Positions 1-6,386 of a stretch of DNA of 9,235 bases are shown in pieces (the stretch's first letter is position 1; every line of letters starts with the position of its first letter). The position numbers and the translations under genes are program-made. Origin of the DNA: JAAYZK01 sp964535025 (GTDB taxonomy: Bacteria > Planctomycetota > Phycisphaerae > SM23-33 > FEN-1343); the NCBI GenBank assembly GCA_964535025.1, contig CAZHRW010000059.1, forward strand, positions 1 to 9,235, read 5' to 3'. A model generated the notes under the pieces. The model was given only the letters and a program-made list of their open reading frames with translations. It did no database searches and was not told the DNA's origin.

Positions 1-152
1 CGCGATCCAATGAAAACAGGCTCCCTGGCGGGGAAGGCGTCTGGAGCACCCTCGCTGAGCCCAATAACCATAGGCCTTCCGCAACAACGCAACCGGCTCC
101 TTCGCGCTACGATGGGCTCGCCTCCGCTCCCGCCGCACGGTACGATACCCCT
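1..152. other. Upstream flank of the DUF434 gene, no gene supported
   Basis: I see no convincing gene here. An open frame beginning at position 10 runs into the DUF434 gene in another frame and shows no family resemblance, so I treat it as a GC-driven shadow. The only possible signal is TACGAT at 141-146, six bases before the ATG at 153, which looks like a -10 box. There is no matching -35 box at the usual distance and no SD before the ATG. The piece may also hold the end of an upstream transcription unit lying outside the window. Confidence 0.5.
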
Positions 153-872
153 ATGCCCGACACCCGCCGACATCGCGGGGCTCACCCGAAGGACCGGGAA
201 CTGTTCGCGCCCGAGCGGATTGAGGATCTGCGGCGGGCGGTGGGGGACCTGTCGTGGCTGCTGTCGCGTCGCTACGCGGCGCCCTCCAGCCTCAAGCTCG
301 TCGGCGACCGCTACAATCTCACGCAGCGCCAGCGGATGGCCGTGGCGCGGGCGGCGTGCTCCGACGCGGCCCTGGCGACCCGGACGGCCCGGCGGGTCCG
401 ACCCGAGCAGGTTGCCGGCGAAACGGTGATTATCGACGGGTACAACCTGCTGATCACGATCGAGTCAGCCCTCGCCGCGGGCGTCGTCCTCGGCGGGCGG
501 GACACCACCTACCGCGACCTGGCCAGCATCCACGGCAGCTACCGCAGGATGGCCGAGACCGACGCCGCGATGGAGCTGATCGGCGATGTGCTCGACCGCA
601 TGCACGCCGCCGACGTGCGGTGGGTCCTCGACGCGCCGGTCAGCAATTCCGGCCGTCTGCGGGCACGGATGCTCGCGTCGGCCCGCGAGAAGGACCGCCC
701 CTGGCGCGTCGACCTGGAGGCCAATCCCGACCACACGCTCATCGACGCCGGCGAATGCGTCGTCAGCAGCGACTCGGTCGTCCTGGACGGCTGCGGCCGC
801 TGGCTGAACCTCGCGCGGCTCATCGTCGACCGTCGCATCCCCGACGCCTGGGTCGTCGACCTGGCGGGATGA
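153..872 (+). CDS. DUF434 / DUF5616 family protein, possible PIN/NYN-like nuclease fold
   Basis: The product has 239 residues. Residues 11-70 match the DUF434 pattern: HPKDRELF, then a helical stretch ending in a charged LVGDRYNLTQRQR segment. Residues 90-239 resemble the C-terminal domain usually paired with it (DUF5616). That part opens with a strand leading into IIDGYN (D95, N98) and continues with RD at 116-117, VLD at 158-160, SNSGRL at 164-169 and SDSVVLD at 206-212. A strand followed by DGYN, with further spaced acidic residues, is the arrangement seen in PIN/NYN-type ribonucleases. A metal-dependent RNase is therefore a reasonable guess, but the family function is not established. The start is the ATG at 153. 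It lacks an SD, and a TACGAT box six bases upstream raises the possibility of a leaderless mRNA. The gene ends 2 nt before the convergent serine hydrolase stop. Confidence 0.8.
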   Translation: MPDTRRHRGAHPKDRELFAPERIEDLRRAVGDLSWLLSRRYAAPSSLKLVGDRYNLTQRQRMAVARAACSDAALATRTARRVRPEQVAGETVIIDGYNLLITIESALAAGVVLGGRDTTYRDLASIHGSYRRMAETDAAMELIGDVLDRMHAADVRWVLDAPVSNSGRLRARMLASAREKDRPWRVDLEANPDHTLIDAGECVVSSDSVVLDGCGRWLNLARLIVDRRIPDAWVVDLAG

Positions 873-874
873 TA

Positions 875-2029
875 TCAGGGACCGCGGTTCGCCCGGCCGG
901 TGCCGTCGATGAAGGCGTTCGACAGCTCGGCGAAGACCTGCTCGTAGAGCTTGCTGTCGATGGGCTTGCCCTCGCCGGTGCGGACGAGGACCATTTCCCA
1001 GGCGGGGATCACGAAGCAGTAGTTGTTGTTATTGCCCTGGGCGGCATAGGAGCCGGCCGGCAGGCTGGGCCAGTAGAGTTCCCCGTCGCTGTTGCGGCCG
1101 TTGACCCACCAGTTCAGCCCGTAGCGGCCGGGCAGGTGAGTGTACCACGCGTCGGCGTCGTGGGGTGGCACGCCGGGGTCCACGCGCACCGACGTGCTCA
1201 TCCGCACCCACTCGCGCGAAAGAACCTGGCGGCCGTCCCAGGCGCCCTGGTTGAGGTAGAGGTGGCCGAACCGGGCGAGTTGGCGAGCCGTCATCGACAT
1301 GCCGCCGGCGCCGTTATAGACCGTCATCCCGTCGACCTCGCGAGCCACCTCCCAGTCCCAGGCCTCGTCGGGAATCCCGATCGGCCGGGCGATCCGGTCG
1401 CGGAACAGCTCTTTGAGGTCCGTCCCGGCGGCCCGGGTCATCAGCTCGTTGAGCACGATGGTCGTGGCGTTGTAGTGCAGGGCCTCGCCGGGCGCGTGCA
1501 GGGGCGGGCGGATCTCGAAGGGGCTCTGCCGCCAGGGGATGTTGTAGCCGGAGGTCAGGGAGGCCATGTGGCCGAGGGTCATCGCCGGGTAGTGCTCGGC
1601 CAGCGCCGGCAGGATCGTCGCGGCCTTCGTGTCGGGGGTACAGATCCCGTCGTCGTAGAGCAGTCCCAACACGGCGCTGTTGAGGCTCTTGCTGCACGAG
1701 TAGATGGGATGGAGGTTGTCGATGTCCGACCCGTGCCAGATCACCCGTCCGCGGCGCACGAGGACCACCTGCGTGTTGCCGGCGTGGGTCGTGCCGGTCC
1801 GGGGGTGGTCGGCGGCGATCTTCGCGATGATCCCCATCGCCCGCTCCAACCGGGCGCCGTCCACGCCCTGGGATTCCGGCGTGGCGACGACCCAGTCATC
1901 GCCGGGAAAGATCATCGCGTTGGCCGCCGGTGTCTCGTCCGGCGCCGGACGGCCGCAACCGCCCATCAACAGCAGCGAGACGGCGCCCAGGACAACTACA
2001 GGGACGACAACGGGGGCGGAACCGATCAT
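875..2029 (-). CDS. Serine hydrolase lipoprotein, beta-lactamase/PBP4-like fold
   Basis: The product has 384 residues and belongs to the class C beta-lactamase-like serine hydrolases (penicillin-binding or esterase relatives). A hydrophobic N-terminus runs to LLMGGC, with C25 as the likely lipid-modified cysteine. The -3 residue is Met, so the lipobox is imperfect. The nucleophile motif SxxK is S111-C-S-K114. The second motif is Y186-N-A, preceded by a typical APGEALHY segment. The third-motif region near the C-terminus reads AQGNNNNYCFVIP, matching the strand that usually carries HxG or a variant. I prefer the start at 2029 because AAAGG lies 7 nt upstream and the signal peptide then begins at once. 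ATGs at 2044 and 2125 are in frame but lack an SD, and the latter overlaps the DUF2089 gene. The likely role is an extracytoplasmic esterase or peptidase; the substrate is unknown. It is probably co-transcribed with the DUF2089 gene, 52 nt upstream. Confidence 0.85.
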   Translation of the reverse strand: MIGSAPVVVPVVVLGAVSLLLMGGCGRPAPDETPAANAMIFPGDDWVVATPESQGVDGARLERAMGIIAKIAADHPRTGTTHAGNTQVVLVRRGRVIWHGSDIDNLHPIYSCSKSLNSAVLGLLYDDGICTPDTKAATILPALAEHYPAMTLGHMASLTSGYNIPWRQSPFEIRPPLHAPGEALHYNATTIVLNELMTRAAGTDLKELFRDRIARPIGIPDEAWDWEVAREVDGMTVYNGAGGMSMTARQLARFGHLYLNQGAWDGRQVLSREWVRMSTSVRVDPGVPPHDADAWYTHLPGRYGLNWWVNGRNSDGELYWPSLPAGSYAAQGNNNNYCFVIPAWEMVLVRTGEGKPIDSKLYEQVFAELSNAFIDGTGRANRGP

Positions 2030-2081
2030 GGATGAGCCTTTCATTATGCCGTGGGATGGTCGCGGCAGCGTCCGCCCAAGT

Positions 2082-2366
2082 CTACTCCTCGTCCTCCTCG
2101 AGGGGCATTTCGCTACAGCGTTCAATGATCTCGTTGAGCCAACTTCTGACGGAAGGGTAACTTAGCTCCATGACGCGGGCCGTCTCCTTCAGCGAGCCGC
2201 TGGCCATGACGAACTGCAGGATGAACCGTTGGTCATCCTCGTCCAGGCGGGCCAGGGGCGGTAGGGGAAAGTTCCCCTCGAGCACGGTGTGGCACTCTGG
2301 GCATTCGAGCCGCGTGACGTCCAGCTGCGTGTCGCAGGACGGGCACCAATTCGGAATTCGTCTCAT
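2082..2366 (-). CDS. DUF2089 family protein: zinc ribbon plus HTH-like domain
   Basis: The product has 94 residues. The N-terminus carries two CPxC knuckles, C8-P-S-C11 and C22-P-E-C25, separated by TQLDVTRLE. This is the zinc-ribbon layout of the DUF2089 family. The second half (residues 42-85) is helical. It contains a GSLKETARVMELSYPSVRSW segment that reads as a helix-turn-helix in which spaced sequence-specific contacts are plausible. The C-terminus is acidic. Family members are generally taken to be small regulators, but no target is known. GGAG lies 9 nt before the ATG and supports this start. It is the first gene of a two-gene unit with the serine hydrolase lipoprotein, so it may regulate that gene or itself. 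The upstream gap contains an imperfect palindrome that could be its operator, which is inference. Confidence 0.85.
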   Translation of the reverse strand: MRRIPNWCPSCDTQLDVTRLECPECHTVLEGNFPLPPLARLDEDDQRFILQFVMASGSLKETARVMELSYPSVRSWLNEIIERCSEMPLEEDEE

Positions 2367-2579
2367 CGTCGGCTTCTCCGATGGATTGAGCCGCGGGGAT
2401 CGTTTCCGCCGACGTTCAGGCGGTCGTGCCGCGCGGCGATGTCGTCAACAAAGTAACATGCAACCTTCGGTATATTGAACCATACACCCATCTTGTTAAG
2501 CGTGCACTCAACAATGTTGGAGTTCCGGCGCATAATCTTCACATATCTTGAGGAAAAGACGAAGACCGTGCGGCGAGCA
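2367..2579. promoter_or_regulatory. AT-richer gap upstream of DUF2089 with weak promoter candidate
   Basis: This 213-nt gap lies between the mntP stop and the DUF2089 start. Positions 2440-2570 are clearly richer in A and T than the surroundings. On the minus strand TTAACA (2499-2494) is followed after 16 nt by CAATAT (2477-2472). The first fits a -35 box well; the second fits a -10 box poorly. If used, it would give a leader of roughly 100 nt before the DUF2089 ATG. I see no clear rho-independent terminator after mntP. Confidence 0.3.
2493..2514. promoter_or_regulatory. 22-nt imperfect palindrome, possible operator
   Basis: The arms read TTGTTAAG and CTCAACAA around a short centre. Eight of eleven base pairs of the 22-nt dyad match. 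It overlaps the candidate -35 box of the DUF2089 unit, a common position for repressor binding. The symmetry alone is modest and could be chance in an AT-richer stretch. Confidence 0.25.
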
Positions 2580-3149
2580 TTATCCTTCTATCAGATGACT
2601 GATGAGTATCCTCACCCCGATCACGATGAGCATGATCCCGCCGACGGCCTCGGCGACGTGTTCGAACCGATGCCCGAGACGCCCGCCGAAGAGGATGCCC
2701 AGCGCCGACAGGATGCAGGTGACCACGCCGATAGTGACCGCGGCCAGCCAGATCGACACGCCCAGCAGCGCCAGGCTCAGACCCACGGCCAGGGCGTCGA
2801 TGCTGGTGGCGACGGAAAGGAACAGCAGCGACCAGCCGCGGGTCGGATCAGCGGCGTGGCCGGTGGGGACGGGGTCGTGGCCGCGGGCTTCGTAAAGCAT
2901 CTTGCCCCCCAGCAGGATCAGCAGGGCGAAGGCCATCCAGTGGTCGATCGCGCAGACGTACCCGGCGAAACCTCGCCCGACGAACCACCCGATCACCGGC
3001 ATGCCGAACTGGAACAGGCCGAAGCAGATCCCCGCCCGCAGCACGTGGTCGTGGCGGACGCGGCGGATCTTGATCCCCGCGGCGACCGATACCGCCAGCG
3101 CATCAGCCGCCAGGGCGACGGCGATGGAGAACATGGTCAGCACCGACAC
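2580..3149 (-). CDS. mntP: Manganese efflux pump MntP
   Basis: The product has 189 residues, the usual MntP (formerly YebN) length, and exports Mn(II) across the inner membrane. Six hydrophobic segments are visible, arranged as two homologous halves. The paired family motifs AADALAVS (D16) and SIDALAVGLS (D118) lie in the first and fourth segments. These aspartates match the conserved acidic positions of the family. A soluble loop rich in His, Asp and Pro at residues 88-104 separates the halves. The start is a GTG at 3149, 2 nt after the ogt stop, with a G-rich GGGGGC about 5 nt upstream. An ATG at residue 6 has no SD. Translation is probably coupled to ogt. No leader exists that could house the Mn riboswitch often found before mntP. 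Confidence 0.93.
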   Translation of the reverse strand: MSVLTMFSIAVALAADALAVSVAAGIKIRRVRHDHVLRAGICFGLFQFGMPVIGWFVGRGFAGYVCAIDHWMAFALLILLGGKMLYEARGHDPVPTGHAADPTRGWSLLFLSVATSIDALAVGLSLALLGVSIWLAAVTIGVVTCILSALGILFGGRLGHRFEHVAEAVGGIMLIVIGVRILISHLIEG

Positions 3150-3151
3150 GA

Positions 3152-3694
3152 TCAGCCCCCGTCATCCATGACGGCCCGTTCGAGGTCGAGCAGCCGCCGT
3201 TTCAGGTCCACGCCCCCGGCGGCTGAGAAACCGCCGAGTCCGCCGCCGGCGGCGACGACGCGGTGGCAGGGGATGATCAGCGGGAGGGGGTTCGCCCCGA
3301 GCGCCTGGGCCGCGGCGCGTTGTTTGCCGTCTTCGCCGGCCATGCGGGCCAATTGTGTGTAGGTTTGCCTCTGGCCGTAGGGAATCGCACGGCAGGCGGC
3401 GAGGATCCGCCGGGCGAAGGGGCCGACGGTGGACAGGTCGCAGGCGACCTCGCCGAAGTCGACCGCCCGGCGATTGAAGTACGCGCGGCACAGGTCGGCG
3501 ACGTCCGCGAACACGTCGTCATCGGCCGTTGCGCCGGTGTGTTCCCATGCCAGCAACTCGCGCAGGTCGCCCAGGGTGTAATGCGGCAGGATGATCTGCC
3601 GAAGGCCGTCGGGGCCGCGGACGCCGCCCATCGGTCCGGCGGCGGTGGTCCAGGTGCCGATCATTTCCGGTACGGTGCGCTTACGTGTACTCAC
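3152..3694 (-). CDS. ogt: Methylated-DNA--protein-cysteine S-methyltransferase (Ogt/AGT)
   Basis: The product has 180 residues. It repairs O6-alkylguanine (and O4-alkylthymine) in DNA by irreversible transfer of the alkyl group to its own cysteine. The active-site motif PCHRV spans 142-146, with C143 as acceptor. Before it lies the DNA-binding helix-turn-helix region: IPYGQRQTYTQLA, then R126 at the 'arginine finger' position and ALGANP. The active-site loop GGLGGFSAAGG follows, and a KRRLLDLE helix closes the fold. The N-terminal 85 residues form the usual non-catalytic domain. No Ada-type zinc or AraC domain is present, so this is a stand-alone repair protein. The start is a GTG that overlaps the stop of the upstream Gfo-like gene by 4 nt (GTGA). 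It has no SD of its own, which indicates translational coupling. It is followed after 2 nt by mntP. Confidence 0.93.
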   Translation of the reverse strand: MSTRKRTVPEMIGTWTTAAGPMGGVRGPDGLRQIILPHYTLGDLRELLAWEHTGATADDDVFADVADLCRAYFNRRAVDFGEVACDLSTVGPFARRILAACRAIPYGQRQTYTQLARMAGEDGKQRAAAQALGANPLPLIIPCHRVVAAGGGLGGFSAAGGVDLKRRLLDLERAVMDDGG

Positions 3695-4623
3695 GAACGC
3701 ATCGTACCAAGTTCGGCGGCGATCTGCCAGGCGAGGTCGGCGGCGGGCATGGCGTCGTCAATGGTCGGCGCGGCGGGTTTGCCGGCGGCGAAAGCGGCCA
3801 GGACGACCGCGAGGGCCTCGGCGGTGCCATCGGCGACATCGCCGGCGATGTCGACTTCCCTGTAGTTGCCCCGGGAGCATCGCAGCGACGGTCCGTCGGG
3901 CCCCTCGAGCGTTGCGATGGCGCGGAAGCCCTGGCCGCTGAGGGTGTAGCGCTCCAACGGGGCCGGTGCCCCGCCCCGCACGCGGATCGTGCCGGTCACG
4001 GCGTCGCCCAGGGGGAGCGTGACGACGTGGCTGTCGCCGTCGGCGGCAAGGGTGTGCCCGCCCGGCCGTCCGGCCAACTGGGTCAGTCCGTCGATGGCGC
4101 GGGCGACCGTGCCGGTGATATCCACGACGCCGGCCGCCTCAAGTTCGCAGGCGATCGACCGCACCGGGCCAATCTGCCGCGCCCAGCGGTCGGCCCGGGT
4201 GAGCAAGGGATTGAACCGCCGGTTAAGCATCACGGCGTGGGGGGTTTGGGTCTCTGCGGCCGCCTCGGACAGTTCCATCATTTCATCAAGTGACTCGCCC
4301 AGCGGCAGTTCCAGCGTGCAGCGCATCGCCTGCGCGAGCAGTTGGGCGCCCTGCATCATCGTTTCCGCGGGCGGCAGCGCCAGCAGGCAGACGTCGGGGG
4401 CGTCATCGCGGATGGTCGCGGCAAGGTCCTCGCCCGCCGCCGCGAAGCCGAACCGCCCGCAGGCCTCCTGCGCCCGGGTCACATCGGTGTCGACGGCGGC
4501 CGCGAGGGCGATCTGCGCGCTATGCTCGGCGGCGTAGCGGGCCAGGGCCGGGCCGTACACGCCCATCCCTCGACGGCCGCACCCGACGAGCGCCAGCTTC
4601 AGTTGCCTGGGAATCTTGGCCAT
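3691..4623 (-). CDS. Gfo/Idh/MocA-like protein, probably not a normal dehydrogenase
   Basis: The product has 310 residues, slightly short for the family (commonly about 330-380). The N-terminal Rossmann fold is clear: a strand into VGCGRRG (G14, G16, G19), then AAAVDTD, whose D45 sits where NAD-dependent members hold the cofactor ribose. The lysine of the family EKP motif, important for catalysis and cofactor placement, is replaced: the sequence reads E105-L-P107. In the second domain the usual DxGxHxxD motif is also degraded. The matching stretch reads TVARAID, with R175 where histidine would be expected and D178 retained. The RFNP segment (136-139) is kept. I infer a protein that may still bind a nucleotide but may not oxidise a sugar-like substrate. 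The ATG at 4623 has no good SD. The open frame continues upstream to 5031, but that extension lies inside the PilZ gene in another frame and is rejected. The stop overlaps the ogt GTG. Confidence 0.8.
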   Translation of the reverse strand: MAKIPRQLKLALVGCGRRGMGVYGPALARYAAEHSAQIALAAAVDTDVTRAQEACGRFGFAAAGEDLAATIRDDAPDVCLLALPPAETMMQGAQLLAQAMRCTLELPLGESLDEMMELSEAAAETQTPHAVMLNRRFNPLLTRADRWARQIGPVRSIACELEAAGVVDITGTVARAIDGLTQLAGRPGGHTLAADGDSHVVTLPLGDAVTGTIRVRGGAPAPLERYTLSGQGFRAIATLEGPDGPSLRCSRGNYREVDIAGDVADGTAEALAVVLAAFAAGKPAAPTIDDAMPAADLAWQIAAELGTMRS

Positions 4624-4663
4624 GGGACTGCGGTGACGTTTCGCCTCATCGCCACGGACGGCT

Positions 4664-5458
4664 TTAACAGCCGACGCGGATGCGGGCGGGTTCCGAAGCG
4701 GCCGAGGCCTCCCGCTGGAAGCCGCGGATGATGCGGCCGAGGCGTTCGAGGGTCCTGCGCCCGGCGGCGGTCTCGTTAAGCCCCACGATCTGCACGCCCA
4801 GGGTTGTGGAGAACTCGTCGGCGTTGGTGTGGCGGAACTGGCAGTCCAGCTTGATCGGGCCGTCCCCGTCGGCGTTGAGCAGCGTGGCGCCCAGGGGCGT
4901 CCCGACCGCCAGCCGCGGGTCCGCGTGGCCCAGCAGGCGCAATTGAAAGCCCCCGATTGACAGGTCCACCAGGTGCCCGTGCAGGATGAGCTTGTCGCGC
5001 AGGGGCTGGGAGGGTTCCTGCTCGAGGCCACCTTCCCACAGTTCGACGAACACGCGGCGGTGTTGAGGCACCTCGATGCGGTGAAAGACCCGCCGCTGGA
5101 GTTGGCGCATCCGCTCGGGCCAGGCGAGGTTCAGGCCCTGCACGGTCGCCTGCGGGGTCAGGCGGAATGCAGCCGTCCGGATGAGGGTGGTGGTGAACAC
5201 GTACTTGTGGTGGCGCTGCTTGAACGCGACGCCCAGCTTTTGGCCCGCCGCCAGCACCGGTGCGGGCCGGTCGTCGCCGGCGGGCGGCTGGGGGGACTCG
5301 ATCCAGAGCTTGCCCTCCCGCAGGCCGAGGAACCGGCTGCCGAAGGTCTGCCAGGTCTGATCCACCCGGCAGGTCACCGCCAGGGGGGTGGTTCTCAGCG
5401 CGGAGATCTCGAGAATGTCCCGGATGCGTTCAGAGGCTACCGGATGCTGGACCACCAT
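4664..5458 (-). CDS. PilZ-domain c-di-GMP effector, YcgR-like (second of a tandem pair)
   Basis: The product has 264 residues in two domains. Residues 11-115 form a beta-rich N-terminal domain of the type that precedes PilZ in YcgR-like proteins. Residues 118-235 are a PilZ domain with both halves of the c-di-GMP site. The RxxxR motif is R123-V-F-H-R127, and the [D/N]xSxxG motif is D165-L-S-I-G-G170. No membrane segment or signal peptide is present, so it should act in the cytoplasm as a c-di-GMP receptor controlling motility, adhesion or secretion; the partner is unknown. The C-terminal 35 residues are charged and helical. The ATG at 5458 has AAGGA 9 nt upstream, overlapping the stop codon of the preceding PilZ gene 12 nt away. 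The two products share the same domain order and so look like diverged paralogs. A small hairpin (4659-4673) covers the stop codon. Confidence 0.88.
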   Translation of the reverse strand: MVVQHPVASERIRDILEISALRTTPLAVTCRVDQTWQTFGSRFLGLREGKLWIESPQPPAGDDRPAPVLAAGQKLGVAFKQRHHKYVFTTTLIRTAAFRLTPQATVQGLNLAWPERMRQLQRRVFHRIEVPQHRRVFVELWEGGLEQEPSQPLRDKLILHGHLVDLSIGGFQLRLLGHADPRLAVGTPLGATLLNADGDGPIKLDCQFRHTNADEFSTTLGVQIVGLNETAAGRRTLERLGRIIRGFQREASAASEPARIRVGC

Positions 5459-5470
5459 GGCGTCCCGTCC

Positions 5471-6226
5471 TTATCGGTCTTTACGGCGCCGCAACTGGAG
5501 GCGCTCCTGCCGCGAGACGAAGCGCACCAGATCATCCACGACGCGCTGGTGTCGGCCCGGATCGACGTACTCAATGAACTCGATCCCAACGTGGTGGGCT
5601 CGGCGATCGGCCAGCGGCCGCACGTGCCGAAGCGCCACGCGAAATAGAAGACTCTCATTCTCACCGGGCAGAGCGAAACGGGCCCAGAGTTGCTTGTCTT
5701 GCGAATCGGCCAGCACCGACGCATCGGCCACCAGCACGCCGACCCCGCCGCCGGACAGATCCACCATGCGACCACAGGTCTCGCCCTGGACGGCCCCCGC
5801 CTCGTCGAACGGGTCGACCACCCATATCGTTACGTCGGCTGACGCGTGGCCGGCCAACGAGATTCGAAAATACCGCCGCCGCTGCACGACTTGCGGGGGG
5901 GTCAGGTCTTTCAACACCAAGGCCGCGACCCGATGCCTGGCGTTCAACTGAAAGCCGGCCCGGCTGACGATCACGCCGCTGAACCGCAGGATGTCCCGTC
6001 CCAGACGGCACGAACAGACCAGCGTGCGGCCCTCGGCGTTCTTCGTCACCCGCCCCACGTGTGTCAGGTCGGCGATCCAGAGCCGCTCGTCGGCGTAATG
6101 CAGCATTCGCGAGTTGAACGTTCCACCATCGGCCTGGTCCAACACGCAGTCCAGGTGCAAATTGCGCAGGGCGCCTTCGGCAAGTATCGACACATCGCGG
6201 TCCTGGACACCGGCCTTTACGCTCAT
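5471..6226 (-). CDS. PilZ-domain c-di-GMP effector, YcgR-like (first of a tandem pair)
   Basis: With the chosen start the product has 251 residues. Residues 11-108 form the N-terminal YcgR-like beta domain. The PilZ domain (112-235) has R117-R-Y-F-R121 as RxxxR and D156-L-S-G-G-G161 as [D/N]xSxxG, so c-di-GMP binding is expected. The tail (residues 237-251) is strongly basic, QERLQLRRRKDR, and may touch nucleic acid or membrane. The start is uncertain. ATG 6226 gives about ten residues before the first conserved segment, as in the downstream paralog, but has only GGA 7 nt upstream. ATGs at 6268 and 6277 would add a short hydrophobic stretch, MGLLWWLCAL. The frame is open to 6379, but that part has no support. 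The gene lies 160 nt after purN and 12 nt before its paralog. Confidence 0.85.
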   Translation of the reverse strand: MSVKAGVQDRDVSILAEGALRNLHLDCVLDQADGGTFNSRMLHYADERLWIADLTHVGRVTKNAEGRTLVCSCRLGRDILRFSGVIVSRAGFQLNARHRVAALVLKDLTPPQVVQRRRYFRISLAGHASADVTIWVVDPFDEAGAVQGETCGRMVDLSGGGVGVLVADASVLADSQDKQLWARFALPGENESLLFRVALRHVRPLADRRAHHVGIEFIEYVDPGRHQRVVDDLVRFVSRQERLQLRRRKDR

Positions 6227-6386
6227 TTCGTGGTCCGTCAGGGCACAAAGCCACCACAAGAGACCCATGGTGTTCATCGGCACAGGGCCGCGAGACCTTG
6301 AGCACCTCGGCTGCGCGTAAGGGCTGGAGGGCGGGCAATGAACAAGCCGTCGACGCCGTGAACAGCACGAACCTTCCACCGCCGGC
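6227..6386 (-). other. 160-nt spacer between purN and the first PilZ gene
   Basis: I find no promoter with two recognisable boxes and no hairpin followed by a T-run on the minus strand. It is the longest gap in the purN-to-mntP run, so transcription may be continuous or the PilZ genes may have their own unrecognised start here. Part of it could be coding if the PilZ protein starts at 6268 or 6277. Confidence 0.4.

Noticed and set aside
254..2035. A 593-codon plus-strand open frame spanning DUF434 and the serine hydrolase region
   Set aside because: It crosses two well-supported genes on other frames or strands, has a biased Arg/Gly/Val-rich composition and matches no family. It is a GC-driven shadow.
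2040..2125. Upstream starts for the serine hydrolase at 2044 and 2125
   Set aside because: Neither has an SD, and 2125 overlaps the DUF2089 gene and buries the lipoprotein signal. ATG 2029 has AAAGG at good spacing.
4659..4673. Hairpin CGGCT-TTAAC-AGCCG at the second PilZ stop codon as a terminator
   Set aside because: The stem is only 5 bp and has no T-run after it on the minus strand, so it is too weak to call a terminator.
4624..5031. N-terminal extension of the Gfo-like frame
   Set aside because: It lies within the PilZ gene in another frame and precedes the normal Rossmann start. The ATG at 4623 fits the family.
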